A stretch of DNA of 64,000 bases from Congeria kusceri (Eukaryota; Mollusca; Bivalvia; Myida; Dreissenidae). Shown in pieces: positions 46,985 to 58,241 of this stretch. The notes below the pieces were generated by a model that saw only the letters and a program-made list of their open reading frames with translations, was not told the DNA's origin and ran no database searches. The position numbers and the translations under genes were made by a program. Positions within the stretch are counted from its first letter, which is position 1. Each line of letters starts with the position of its first letter. Location: contig JAPFQT010000086.1 of NCBI GenBank assembly GCA_027627225.1, positions 310,001 to 374,000 of the forward strand, written 5' to 3'.

Positions 46985-47570
46985 GAAACTCTGTTTTGTT
47001 GAAAAGCGCTTGGTACGAACGAAATACTAATATACTGTAATGTACATGCTGGTTACTCCAGAGTCATCAGGCGTAAAACAAAATATGTTTGTTTCAGGTT
47101 ACCCGACCTACCCTAAACAAATGTCCCAACCCTAGAACATTTTATTGGGTTTGTCAGATTGATTTTTGTTTTATTTACCTTTTCAATAACTAAATGTGTT
47201 TTTGGATAAATGTTTTTTTTTATAGTATCCACATATAAACAATGTTTAAGGATATAACTGATATGTTTTGAATATTTATTCAGTTTAAGAATCTTCAAGT
47301 TGACCATTTACCAAATAAAAAAATAAAAAATAAATCCCGACCTACCTACACTATTTTTTGGGCAGGTCACCTGAAACAAACATATTTTTTTACGTCTCAC
47401 TTGTTATCACATACTGAAAATAGACGATAGCAAGTTACCAAAATGTTAATAATTCACAGATTTCAATGCGTAGTTCTTGTATTTTGTTCGGTAATATGCC
47501 CAATAGCAACAATTTCTGCGAAGTTTTATTTTTATTAACATATTTCTGGACTGCTGCTTTAAAGCCCGAT
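46985..47570. repeat. Dispersed repeat interrupted by MITE family A
   Basis: The left part (GCGCTTGGTACGAACG, TGTAATGTACATGCTG) and right part (TTGTTCGGTAATATGCCCA, TTTCTGGACTGCTGCTTTAA) match 21,304-21,530, where no MITE is present. Confidence 0.7.
47069..47397. mobile_element. MITE family A, copy 3 (nested)
   Basis: The termini AGGCGTAAAACAAAATATGT then TTGTTTCAGGTTACCCGACC, and the inverse TTCACCTGAAACAAACATAT-type end with TTTTTTACGTCT, are the clearest terminal repeats of the three copies. Length is ~329 bp and it is collinear with 20,847-21,163. Confidence 0.85.
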
Positions 47571-47884
47571 CGTCAAAAAATAGAAAAAACGTTAGCGGAG
47601 CTGCCTGAGAAGCAGTTCATTAACGTTTTTTAGCCTAATACTGCCAATCATAATGAGTATGTGCATTTTTGTAATAAAAATAATCTTTATGGTGTGAAAT
47701 ATTTCTGATAATAAGAGTATAAGTTCAATGTCAGTTTTCGTAGAATTAACAAAACTATATTAGACCAAAAGTGAAATTTATTCAATTTTAAGAAAATGTT
47801 CATCAATATGTTTAGGACGTATTTCAGTTTTTGATGATGAAAGGATTTCATGATGAATGCAGATTGTACACTACAATACGTAAT

Positions 47885-48030
47885 CATCACTAAAAAAAAA
47901 TTACACTAAGTCATAACCACTAATAAAGATCGTACACTTAGTAATAATCGCTAATAAAGATCATACACTAAATAATAACCACTAATAAAGATCGTACATA
48001 ATTATCACTAATAAAAATCGTACACTAAGT
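47885..48030. repeat. ~32-bp repeat, CACTAATAAAGATCGTACAC
   Basis: Four to five units of CACTAATAAAGATCGTACAC followed by TAAGTAATAA. The same AAAGATCGTACACTAAGTGAT vocabulary fills 52.2-52.9 and 60.9-61.3 kb. Confidence 0.8.
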
Positions 48031-48609
48031 ACGGGTAATAATAACGAATGTTGTGGCATAAGAAAGGAACATTCCACACTCTTAAAGATTCGGAAACAGA
48101 CAGATATAGGACAATCTAAATATCTGACAGGTAGATAACTCTTAGTTTTTGTTTTATTTACATTAAAAAAAATATTACTTCTTACAACCTCTCGTTTGTT
48201 TTACGATAGTTATATGTCTAGCGGACAGAAAAACAAAGCAACAACAAAAAATATGTCTTAATCCTTGTTATGATATAATCCTACAATACCCGAACTATAT
48301 GCATACAATATCTGTATCAGAGCAACATCGTACAAGACAAGTATAAAGTGTTTGTTTCTTAAAAAAGACACGTGTTGCCAGTCTTGCATTTAAATATGAA
48401 AATTCTGTGAACAAACCCCTTAAAACTTCGCTGCCATTATTGGAAGAGCCGTTTCATGTTACGTTGCATGCTCACAAATACCAAAACATGTAGAATCGTG
48501 GCCTTTTTCGGTTCTGTCCGGAAACAAAACACATTAAAGTTGCTGGGAGACCAGACAATACTTTAATAATGTAAGGTGTTTTAATAGGTAGAAGAAGCAG
48601 GTAAATCGC

Positions 48610-48860
48610 GGTTTATTCGCAACGCAATAATAGAATAGAACGATGTCGCCAGGGTTAGGGCTATACGGAATCACTGACATCCGGTTTGTATACTTCCGGT
48701 CCACGAATTTATTGGAACTACCGTAATCCGCATCTCAAAATGTGACATTGACACGAAGCAGACGTGCAGACGACAATTCGTGCAGAAGAAAGTTTCCCCG
48801 TGTCTAGAACGAGGCAGGCCCGCCGATCAAGCATATTTTCTACGCGTAGTACAGGAGCAA
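48610..48860 (+). repeat. Dispersed module, second copy
   Basis: GGAATCACTGACATCCGGTT, GTATACTTCCGG, GCAGACGTGCAGACGACAAT, GTGTCTAGAACGAGGCAGG. Collinear with 18,740-18,880. Confidence 0.65.
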
Positions 48861-49026
48861 CAAAGTACAGAAATTATGTTTAACTATAACTCAAGGATTA
48901 TAATTATGGGAGCATTTTTAGAAAGCTAATTATCTTGCCAATCAGTATAAATAAATAAAAATAATAGCAAATAAAGAATAATGTCAATCTTGAATATCAT
49001 GAACACTTAAATAATTAAATACTACT

Positions 49027-49214
49027 GAATCCGGTTAGTGCCATATTTTGTCACGAGATATCGTGGTATGGACTATTGCGACAGTGCGAGATCTCGTGTT
49101 ACAATATCGTGCCTCACTTCGTGTCTCGCGGGAATATCGTGTCTCGCTTCGTGTTTCGCGCAATTCGCGCCGTAAGAGGCACGCTGTTCCATATGGCTGG
49201 CACTAACCGGATTC
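49027..49214. mobile_element. 188-bp palindromic MITE
   Basis: Exact 17-bp inverted ends GAATCCGGTTAGTGCCA (49,027-49,043 and 49,198-49,214). The interior repeats TCTCGTG/ATATCGTG-type motifs (CACGAGATATCGTGG, CGTGTCTCGC). No target duplication was evident. Confidence 0.75.
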
Positions 49215-49274
49215 TGTATTATACTGGTAGGTCAGTTTTAATAAATACCATTAGATACATGTAGACACTGTCAG

Positions 49275-49445
49275 TTTACATGAATTAACAGAAATTGGTC
49301 TTTGACTGCAAACTGCTGTTGCAAAACGAACAGTTGGAACTCACGATCTCTTGATCCATTACACTACTGCAGCTTTATATTTATACGAAAATATCCATTA
49401 AATCTAACAGTCCATGTCCATTTTGTAAATTCGTGTTTTGGTAGT
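49275..49445. repeat. Dispersed repeat, partner of 58,905-59,125
   Basis: GAATTAACAGAAAT, GTCTTTGACTGCAA, GAACTCACGATCTCT and GATCCATT, then CACTACT, TTTATA, CCATGTCC are collinear. The 58.9-kb copy has about 70 extra bases between GACTGCAA and GCAAAACAAAC. Confidence 0.75.
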
Positions 49446-50055
49446 TACTCTTTCGACGCTATATATGTTTAGCAATTCACCGTTTCGAAACAACAGGAAG
49501 TGATTATTTTTTATTTCGCAAATTTCCAGAAACATTGCGGTCATGCATTTTTGTAATAACATATCAATCTATTTTTTTTTATAAATTGACATTTACATTC
49601 AATTACGGAAATTGAAAAATTGTAACAGACAGTATGCAGAGCAATTAGAAAACGCACTTCTATTTATTAAATTAAATTATATTTTTTGTAATTAAAACTG
49701 GTCGTGATTATGCTAATAATTTGCCAGTAATAGTAATAATACAAAGATATATGTAAGTAATATGTATGCTACGTTGCATGTAAGATGCACATTGAATTTA
49801 AGTCGATAATAAACTATAACACGTATTGTTTGGAATTATTTTTGTTATGTAACAAGATGCTTGATTATCGTCATTTCGAAATGATTAAAACTCGTGCGTG
49901 TAGTTGGAACAAAAACAAAGCAAATTTGTTTAGTTTTTGATCTACGATCAAATAAATCTAAATCTGACGTTATCACGTAACAAATTTACAACACTATCAT
50001 GAATTACTGAATAAAAAACACACACTGTCATTTGCATGTGATATAATAACAATCA
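49446..50055. other. AT-rich unique DNA
   Basis: Nothing supported. Confidence 0.45.
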
Positions 50056-50059
50056 ATCA

Positions 50060-52085
50060 GGCAACGTAAACGTGTTAAACAACCAAACGCCAACCAAACA
50101 TCACAACCAGACGACACAACGATGTAACACAACAAAGTGACACAATGTCGCAACACAAACCAGGCGACACAACGACGTGACACAACCAGGCAACACGACG
50201 ACGTGACACAACGAGACGACACAACGACGTGACAACCAGGCGACACAAAAACATTACACAACTAGGAGACACAACAACGTAACACATCAAGGCGACATAA
50301 CAACGTAAAACAACCAGGCGACACAACAATATAAAACAACCTTAGACACAACAAAGTAACACAACCAGGCGACACAGCAACGTAACACAATCAGGCGACA
50401 TAACAAAGTAACACAACCTTGGACACAACAACGTAACACAACCAGGCGACACAACACAGTAACACAACCAGGCGACACATCAAAGTAACACAACCAGGCG
50501 ACACAGCAATATAACACAACACTGGACACAACAAAGTAATACAACCAGAAAACACAACAAAGTAACACAACCTTGGAAACAACAATATAACACAACCTTG
50601 GAAACAACAATATAACACAACCTTGGACACAACAAATGAACACAAACAGGCGACAAAACAAAGTAACACAACCAGGCGACACAACAACGCAATAAAACCA
50701 GGCGACACATCAATATAACACAACCTTGGACACAACAAAGTGACACAGCCATGCAACACAACAACGTAGCACAACCAGGCGATAGAACGACGTAACATAA
50801 CAAGGCGACACAACAATATAACACAACATTGGACACAAGAACGTAACACAACCTGGCGACACAACAAAGTAAAACAACCTTGGACACAACAAACTAACAC
50901 AACCTTGGAAACAACGATAAAACACAACCTTGGACACAACGAAGTAACACAAACAGGCGACACAACAAAGTAACACAAACTGGCGACACAACAACGCAAC
51001 CCAATCAGGCGACACAGCAATATAACACATCCTTAGTCACAACAAAGTAACACAACCATGCAACACAACAACGTAACACAACCTGGCGACACAACAAAGC
51101 AACACAACCAGGCGACACAACAATATAACACAACCTTGGACACAACTAAGTAACACTACCATGCAACACAACAACGTAACACAACCTGGCGACACAACAA
51201 AGTAACACAACCATACAACACAACAAATTAACACAACCAGGCGATAGAACGACGTAACATAACCAGGCGACACAACCATATAACACAACCTTGGACACAA
51301 GAACGTAACACAACCAGGCGACACAACAAAGTAAAACAACCTTGGACACAACAAAGTAACACAACCGTGGAAACAACTTTAAAACACAACCTTGGACACA
51401 ACGAAGTAACACAAACAGGCGACACAACAAAGTAACACAAACTGGCGACACAACAACGCAACACAATCAAGCGACACAGCAATATAACACAACCTTGGAC
51501 GCAACAAAGTAACACAACCATGCAACACAACAACGTAACACAACCTGGCGACACAACAAAGCAACACAACCAGGCGACACAACAATATAACACAACCTTG
51601 GACACAACAAAGTAACAAAACCATGCAACACAACAACGTAACACAACCAGGCGACATAACAAGGTTACACAACATGGCGACCCAACAGAGTAATACAACC
51701 AGGCGACACAACAATCTAACACAACCTTGGTTACAACAATGTAACACAACCAAACGACACAACAAAGTAACACAACTAGGCGACACAACAAAGTAAAACA
51801 ACCAGGCGACACAACAATATAACACAGCCTTGGACACAACAAAGTAACACATCCAGGTGACACAACAACGTAACACAACCAGGCGACACAACAAAGTAAC
51901 GCAACCAGGCGACACAACAAAGTAACACAATCAGGCGATAGAACGACGTAACACAACCAAGCGACACCACAACGCATTACACCCCAGACACAATAAAGTA
52001 ACACAACCAGGCGACACAACGACGGAACACAACCAGGCAACACAATGACGGAACACAACCAGGCGACACAACAACGTAACACAAC
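50060..52085. repeat. 26-bp minisatellite, ACACAACCAGGCGACACAAC, with 462-bp higher-order repeat
   Basis: About 77 units of ACACAACCAGGCGACACAAC plus GACGTA-type ends. Characteristic variants (GGCGATAGAACGACG, CCTTGGAAACAAC, AATCAGGCGACACAGC) recur in order: GCGATAGAACG at 50,779 and 51,241, and GCGACACAGCAA at 51,009 and 51,471, each exactly 462 bp apart. So a ~462-bp block (about 50,770-51,231) was duplicated in tandem. Val/Cys/Leu-rich minus frames of up to 286 codons are artefacts. Sister arrays lie at 54,720-55,210 and 59,950-60,725. Confidence 0.97.
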
Positions 52086-52388
52086 CACTTTTATTAAACT
52101 AGTATATTCTGAGTGCTAAATATCGGTCTGAATTGTCAACGATTTAGTTTAGTTTATCACAAACCATGGCAGCACACTCAATTATGAATTGAAATATCAG
52201 GACATTTTATTCCAATGTCTTACAATTTTTGATCATACTGTATAAAGATCTTACAGTAGGGGAATGGATTAATGATTTTATACCTAGTGATTATCAATAA
52301 AAAACATTAAGTGATCATAGGGAATGAAGGCCGTACAAATAAAAACTGTGCTGTAAGTGATCATGGGTAAAACAGATCTAACATATTA

Positions 52389-52668
52389 TACACCTATCAA
52401 TATTTCTTGCCGGGGGCGGGGGAGGAGCGGCAATCCCACGGGAATTGGACTTATTGCATTTTGGGGGATCTAATTCCCCACCCTACAGCCAAGCATTTTT
52501 GTCTAAATCCCCTCAATGAGGGATGCCTAATTGGTGTATCAAATGGCCCGGGGCCAATATTACCGGGATCTAAAATCCGGATAAAGTATATTTCCCGGGA
52601 CGCGGAATCATTCGGCGTGTCATATTCCCGCTTGTTAGTCTAAAGTTTAGTAAATATTGATAGGTGCA
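52389..52668. mobile_element. 280-bp MITE with TTA target duplication (PIF/Harbinger-like)
   Basis: The ends are inverted: TACACCTATCAATATTT on the left and the inverse of TGCACCTATCAATATTT on the right (16 of 17 matching). TTA flanks both sides (52,386-52,388 and 52,669-52,671). The sister locus near 61,050 reads ACATATTGTGATCAT with no insertion, so this is an empty site with one substitution. A 3-bp TTA duplication is typical of PIF/Harbinger. The interior is GC-rich and the 78-codon frame inside has no recognised domain. Confidence 0.9.
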
Positions 52669-53486
52669 TTATGATCATCACGAATAGACCGTTCACTAAG
52701 TGATCATCAACAAAGATCATACAATATGTGATCGTCACAAACACTGATCGTACAGTATCTATTCACCACAAATAAAGATCGAACACTAAGTGGTGATAGT
52801 GCAAACTATCGTACATTAGCGATCATCAGGAAAACATATAGTTTAGCATGGGATCTTAAATAAAGATCGTATAGAATGAGTGTTACCCATACGAATACAG
52901 ATCTTACTTTGAGTAATCGTCAAGAAAAATATCATAAATAAAGCATTTAAAATGAAAAAAATAGAGTACAAATTATAAGCAAAATCTGAATGAAATGCAG
53001 ATGCATAACATTATAATAATGTTGAAAACCTAGTTGCGAGGTCACTCACGATTCGGAGCCTCTCGTTTTCAGATAATTTCTGTGAATGTTATACTGCTGA
53101 ATATGTATGTTTTAGAATCCACATACTCAACACACGACGAACGTTTCTAGGTTTAGTTTCACAATGGTCCATTCACATGAACAAAGTCAACACTATTTTA
53201 TGTCGTGGCTATTTCTTTTCGCCCGGAAGTGGTACGAGAAACGAGCAATATTTTTGTTAATCCCTACCGTCATGTGCCCTCCAAGTTAAGAGTTACATGC
53301 TGGTATTTATAAATGTTCGAAATTATGAAACACTCTTAAAATTCCGAAATTCTATAAAAAGGTGTTTAGTCTGACAAAGAAATGCACAGTTTGAACATTT
53401 GGACAAAATAATTGCAATTAAATTCCACTATTATTTAGTATTTGTTATGCATTTGTTCTTAAGCACTGAGATATTTATTACTTTGG

Positions 53487-53554
53487 TAGGGATACTATAT
53501 TGTTTGTTAACTTCTAACCCTAGGGATACTATAGTGTTTGTTAACTTCTATCAT
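53487..53554. repeat. 34-bp tandem duplication unique to copy 1
   Basis: TAGGGATACTATATTGTTTG and TAGGGATACTATAGTGTTTG, both followed by TTAACTTCTA, start at 53,487 and 53,521. The related place near 61,800 has one unit. Confidence 0.85.
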
Positions 53555-53644
53555 TACCTAATTTCATATTTTTCTCATCCGTGTATAGCACTTGTGTTTT
53601 TGCATATGGCTAACAACGAACTGCACGCTTAAGAACTAATAAAT

Positions 53645-53670
53645 GATTGTTGTTGTTGTTGTTGTTGTTG
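53645..53670. repeat. (TTG)n tail
   Basis: Eight TTG units after AATAAATGA. The sister locus at 61,917-61,935 has an imperfect version. Confidence 0.8.
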
Positions 53671-53889
53671 AAGGTGGTGGTGATGCTACCTTATTTCCAA
53701 CTCAGTAATGAACAACTTAAAACTTTTTCTACATATGGGCCCAGTTCGCGCCTTTAAAGATTGTTACCGTGTAATAAACATGTTCATGAGTTTGTGCGGG
53801 CGGGAATGAAATACAATACTCTGTTCGTAATGTGCGTAATTCAACAACACAATTAGTAGCGAGTCGTATTCTTCTCCTTCGTCGAACAA

Positions 53890-54010
53890 CTTGGTGAACG
53901 TGTACCAGTCAATATGGAGGAAGACGGACACCTAGGTCAGGCCGGTCCGTCGGAGTCACTAGATATCGGTCTGTAAACTTTAGGTTTACGCGTAAGCTCG
54001 ATCTGACCCA
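53890..54010 (+). repeat. Dispersed module, third copy
   Basis: ACCAGTCAATATGGAGGAAG, GGTCAGGCCGGTCCG, GGAGTCACT, ATCGGTCTGTAAACTTTAGG align with 18,710-18,790 and 48,650-48,700. Confidence 0.6.
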
Positions 54011-54450
54011 CACGAAACGTGCTATATATGTTAGACCTTCGGAAAAATTGTTCTAGATTTTCAACGATTGATATATATTCAAAAACACGCAATCGTCGGG
54101 TGAAGCTACGATATTTATGATCAAAATTGACGCGGACTGGGTCTATATAACTTGCATCATTCTAAATAGTCAATGTATTGAAACTGCTGAAAAGAAATGG
54201 CTTCAACTGTAGTCGTTTCGTCTTTTAAGAAAACATATACGTAACTTGATGGTACTCGAAGAGCGAAGATCTCCGCCATGGCAGCTCAATCACACACGTG
54301 TTATGTCACTAATCCAGTATACACCATCATGTAAAAATCTATCAATAATAAATAATATTTCCAAAAATATCCTGTGAATCGGATCACAAACAAATCTAAT
54401 CATTTGTTGACATGCAAATTATCAACTTTTGCGCAAAGTTCCTTACAAAC
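54011..54450. other. Unique DNA
   Basis: Nothing supported. Confidence 0.4.
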
Positions 54451-54454
54451 AAAC

Positions 54455-54718
54455 AATTGTAACATGATACTCGCTGATTGTTCTATAGACAAAGAACGAA
54501 ATTATCGTTGTTAAAAAAACGCAGAAAGTAGTCCCGGGCGGGGCATAGTAAAATATAGTTCTCATTAAAATTCCAAAAATATGTGTCAGATCATGTTTGA
54601 TTCAAAATAAATTTTGCATTATCGTTGTTTATCGGTCAATAAACAACTAAGTGTATTTGTCGTTCTGATGCGTGGCTATTAATCCACGAGGGCTTACGCC
54701 CTCAACAACGATGACAGT
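54455..54718 (+). mobile_element. Palindromic family D copy
   Basis: TAACATGATACTCGCTGATT, GACAAAGAACGAAATTATCG, GTCCCGGGCGGGGCATAGTA, CATTATCGTTGTTTATCGG, CAATAAACAACTAAGTG, TCGTTCTGATGCGTGGC, CCACGAGGGCTTACGCCCTC. Confidence 0.85.
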
Positions 54719-54719
54719 C

Positions 54720-55210
54720 TCGGTATTTAACGACGTGACAACCAAACGATACATCGACGTGACATAAGCAAGTGATGCAACTACGTGACACAACCAAACG
54801 ATGTAACGACATGACATAAGCAAGTGATGCGACGACATGACACAACCTAGCGAATCAATGACATGAAACAACCAAACAATGCAACGACGTGACACAACCA
54901 AACGAATCAACGACGTGACACAACAAAACGATGCAACGACGTGACAGAACCAAACAATGCAACGACATGACGTAACAAAGCGATGCAACGACGTGACACA
55001 AGCAAGGGAGGTAACGAAATGACTCAACCAACAGTTGCAACGACGTGACACAACCGAGCGATGCAACGACGGAACACAACCAAACGACGCAATGACATGA
55101 CACAACCAAGTGACGCAACGAAGTGATACAACCAAGTGACGAAACATGACAAAACCAAACGACGCAATGACGTGACACAACCAATCGACGCAACGATGTG
55201 ACACAATGGC
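54720..55210. repeat. 26-bp minisatellite, GACACAACCAAACGATGCAA
   Basis: About 19 units of GACACAACCAAACGATGCAA plus CGACGT. Same family as the 50-kb and 60-kb arrays (AACCAGGCGACACAACGACG), with AAACGATG replacing GGCGACAC. Confidence 0.93.
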
Positions 55211-55309
55211 TATAAGTGACCACACTAGCTCACCCTTTGCCACTTCGTGTACAGAAACGATCGCCGTATGAACAAACTCCTTTTCAATCAGCCTTCCATA
55301 TCGGACACT

Positions 55310-55565
55310 TTTCCAGGTTAATTTTCAAGTAGACTTCCGGTTTACAAGTAAGATTGATTTAACCCGTATTTTATCAACGACACAGATGTTCCGTTTTATA
55401 AAATGGGACGCGTGACATTGTGCAGTCGACAATTATGCAGCTATTAAATTATGCAGTCACAAGCTGCACGTGTCCAGAACGAGGCGGGAAGGATGGACTG
55501 GACTACATGCACCGCCGAACACACGGACAAGAAGCGCTATAAGATCTCCAACTTGCAGCACTACT
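55310..55565 (+). repeat. Dispersed module, fourth copy
   Basis: GACTTCCGGTTTACAAGTAA, GTGCAGTCGACAATTATGCA, CACGTGTCCAGAACGAGGCG. It follows the 54.7-kb array by ~100 bp, as the 18.7-kb copy follows its array. Confidence 0.6.
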
Positions 55566-55639
55566 GGAGCAATAGTTGTTCTTTTACATTAATAAAAAAA
55601 ATGATTGTAAATCTACTGAAACGTTTTCTATGATTTCAG

Positions 55640-55985
55640 GCGACATTATTTAAGAAATAATTTTCGATTTATCGTTGCTTATCGGCCAATAAACAACGAT
55701 TTGGAGATTTGATGCGTAGGATTTAAACCACGAGGGCGTTAGCCCGAGTTGTTTAAAAACCACGCATCAGAACGACAAAATGTTGTTTATTGGCCGATAA
55801 ACAAGGATAATGCGAAAATTATCTCGATTCTAACATGATTTGACATATTTTTTTGGCAATTGCAATTGGGCCTAAGTTTACTATGCTCCGCTTAGAATCG
55901 GGACTCCTTTTTGCGTTGTTTAATGGGTAGTTTAACAGCGATAAGTGTGTTCTTTGTCTGTAGACAAGTGAGAGAGTATCATATA
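55640..55985 (-). mobile_element. Palindromic family D copy, nearly complete
   Basis: AAGAAATAATTTTCGATTTA, CGGCCAATAAACAACGATTT, the central hairpin AAACCACGAGGGCGTTAGCC, GGCCGATAAACAAGGATAAT, CTATGCTCCGCTTAGAATCG, GTTGTTTAATGGGTAGTTTA, TTCTTTGTCTGTAGACAAGT. The most complete copy for deriving the family structure. Confidence 0.88.
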
Positions 55986-56189
55986 TTTATAAAATGATGA
56001 TTACATCGGACAAAGGGACGAAAAGGATAGTTTTTATTCAAACACACGAACAATAATTTGATGAACATTTGTTTTTATAATGAAGTAATCGAAAGAAAGC
56101 AGATTGCCTTGCATATTAGCAAATCGTAGTTACTCAACCAAAAAAGAAACCTGACTATTCATAATTTGATACAAGAATTAGAAAGCGAC

Positions 56190-56842
56190 CTAAAGCAAAC
56201 AATTCTAAGTTGAAGAAAGGGCAATAACTCCCAATACCTCTTACAGATATTGTGAAATTTGACCTAAAGCGAAATTTCTAAGTTGAAAAAGGGCAATAAC
56301 TAAAGCAAAATCCTTGATGGAGTTACCTCCTCTTGTATACAAATTAGTTCATCACTTGATCAACTACTTTGAGTTTCAAGTCAATACCTCATATAGGTAT
56401 TGAGAAATTAAGGAAAATTGTAAGTTATAAAAAGGGTAATAACTCCAACAAAACCCTTTAAAGAGTTACCTCCTCTTGTCTGCAGAATGGTTTCAGCTCC
56501 ATAAACAAGTACCCTGAGTTTTAATTTAATGTCTAGATAGTTATTGTGAAATTTAATATTTACCAAAAAAAATTATAAATACGTCCAAACAAGGATAGGC
56601 TACTCTGGAAATACAAATCACAGGGTTATCTACCTTGTTGTAATGGAGTACCCTTTTGATACTGAACAAGTATTGAAAGTTTCAAATGGATACCTTTGAT
56701 AGTTTTTGCGAAATGGACTCTGCCAAGAAACTTAACCTTAAAATTAAAAAAAAAAACTTAACAAACGCAGACGCCGACGCAGAAGCAGGCGGAGGGCGAC
56801 GACAATAACTCGACTTTTTTTTTCTTCGAAAAGTCGAGCTTA
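56190..56842. mobile_element. Internally tandem element with CTCGACTTTT...AAAAGTCGAGCT end
   Basis: Units of roughly 140-160 bp repeat GGGCAATAACTCC, GAGTTACCTCCTCTTGT and TAGGTATTGAGAAATT. A GC-rich AGACGCCGACGCAGAAGCAG tract is followed by a terminal hairpin CTCGACTTTTTTT...TCGAAAAGTCGAGCT. Same general build as the 12.6-, 13.8- and 24.8-kb elements. Confidence 0.7.
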
Positions 56843-57064
56843 AAATCTATATTTGAAAAATGATTATTATTGAAATGCACATTTGATCATAATTAGCTTC
56901 TGCAGACCAACCTCTGGTTCCATTGTAAATAAATAAGATGAAATTTTTACTGGACCTTAAGTTTGTTCCTACAGAACTGTTTCTATCGACCACCCAAGCA
57001 GAAATTTTGTCATTCGCTCTGTAAATTCGAACACATCCGGACACATCGACGGCAACCAAAACCA

Positions 57065-57430
57065 CGGCTGTGTTTAAATTAAAAGGAACGATATGGTACC
57101 GTACGATACGATCCGGGAGGTACGGTACGCTACGCTACTGTACTGTCTAAACGCACGTACTTACATGTGCGGAGGTTCCAATAAGATCATTATATTACCG
57201 TCCGTGTATACGTATATTCTAGTTCGAGCGGACATATGCATGTTTTTTTTTTATTTTAATGATCCAAAATAGGACGTGTCTTTGTACATACGTTCGGATG
57301 CGTGCATTGGTTAATATCACAATAAAAAGGTGTACGTTCGTTCGCATATTTTGTCTATCTCCTAATTAGACCGTACAAACGTATTGACAAACGATGCACA
57401 CAAAAGTAGCTCCTTAATAGGGCTTAGTTT
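57065..57430. other. Unique DNA with GGTACGGTACGCTACG motifs
   Basis: A cluster of short self-complementary GTACCGTACG motifs lies at 57,095-57,150. Nothing else supported. Confidence 0.4.
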
Positions 57431-57439
57431 CTCATAGTG

Positions 57440-57557
57440 AGGACAATACTGATGATGACGTTAAGTGTAATGATAATAATGGTGATGCATACAATAATTA
57501 TGATGACGATGATGACGATGATGACGATGATGATGATGGCGATGGTGACGATGATGG

Positions 57558-57591
<34 letters not shown>

Positions 57592-57612
57592 GACGATGAT
57601 GATGATGATTAC
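57440..57612. repeat. (GAT/GAC)n microsatellite
   Basis: Imperfect GATGAT/GACGAT run, purest at 57,545-57,612. Ile-rich (-) and Met-rich (+) frames over it are artefacts. Confidence 0.9.
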
Positions 57613-58029
57613 TGTATAATTATGCTCCGAATAATGATTTAATCGCTTGTCGTACGCATACCCTCTTTTTGGCCAATCATATTCTTCACACTTATTGAAT
57701 GTGACAAATGAGATCTTATTCTTCACAGGCGTGTGAAAAATATGATTTGTGAAAAATATGATCCTACATAGCATACGAGCAAAAAGGCAAGTGCGTGTGA
57801 CTTGGGTACAAAATATTATCTGTAATTTTATAAAACCCGGCCTCTCACGCTTCAAATAAAATGAACAATATTATTTATGCTTTGTATTTGTTCCAATGTT
57901 CAAGGTCTGCAACACTGCGCATGAATGCATTACAAAAATAATAGTAAACTCGCAGGAAACCCGCGTTTACTGATTCCAACGTTGAGTTTACAATTGCCCT
58001 TTCTCTTCCGAAATCAGGCCAATTTTTTG

Positions 58030-58241
58030 TCTGTGTTTCGGGCAACCCGACTCTACCTAGCAAATAACCCCTGACCCTAAAATTTTAGCGACGATTGTTT
58101 TTTTCGTGAAATCTGTATTCGTCAGATATTAGATAATTTTGATGTGTGTTTTTTTACCTAAACGTGTCTTTAAAAAAGTAAACAAAAACCTCAATCCCGA
58201 CCCTACCTAACATTTTTGGAACCGTTGTCCGAAACACACAA
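58030..58241. mobile_element. Complete MITE with TGTGTTTCGGGCAAC ends
   Basis: The inverted ends are TGTGTTTCGGGCAAC (58,032-58,046) and its inverse GTTGTCCGAAACACA (58,225-58,239), with a second shared motif CCTACCTA/GACCCTACC just inside. ~212 bp, non-coding. Relatives: 4,806-4,960 (inverted, truncated) and 21,200-21,260. Confidence 0.85.

Larger units (their letters stand above)
52086..53955. repeat. Composite duplication, copy 1 spacer
   Basis: Collinear with 60,745-62,165: TCTGAATTGTCAACGATTTA, CACAAACCATGGCAGCACA, GTAGGGGAATGG, AAAGATCGTAC repeats, CATTCACATGAA, CTACATGCTGGTATTTATAA, CTCATCCGTGTATAGCACTT, CTAATAAATG, ATATGGGCCCAGTTCGC and GTGTACCAGTCAATATG. Copy 1 additionally has a 280-bp insertion and a 34-bp tandem duplication. 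AATAAA followed by a (TTG)n tail at 53,637-53,670 looks like the 3' end of a LINE or a transcribed repeat. Confidence 0.9.

Noticed and set aside
50287..52088. Minus-strand Val/Cys/Leu-rich frames of up to 286 codons resembling membrane proteins
   Set aside because: Read from the 26-bp minisatellite; overlapping frames are all open and show the 26-residue period.
52407..52643. 78-codon frame inside the TTA-flanked element as a gene
   Set aside because: Lies wholly inside a 280-bp MITE and has no recognised domain.
56847..57065. 72-codon minus frame after an acceptor-like AAACACAG
   Set aside because: The amino-acid composition looks plausible, but no donor, neighbouring exon or domain was recognised.
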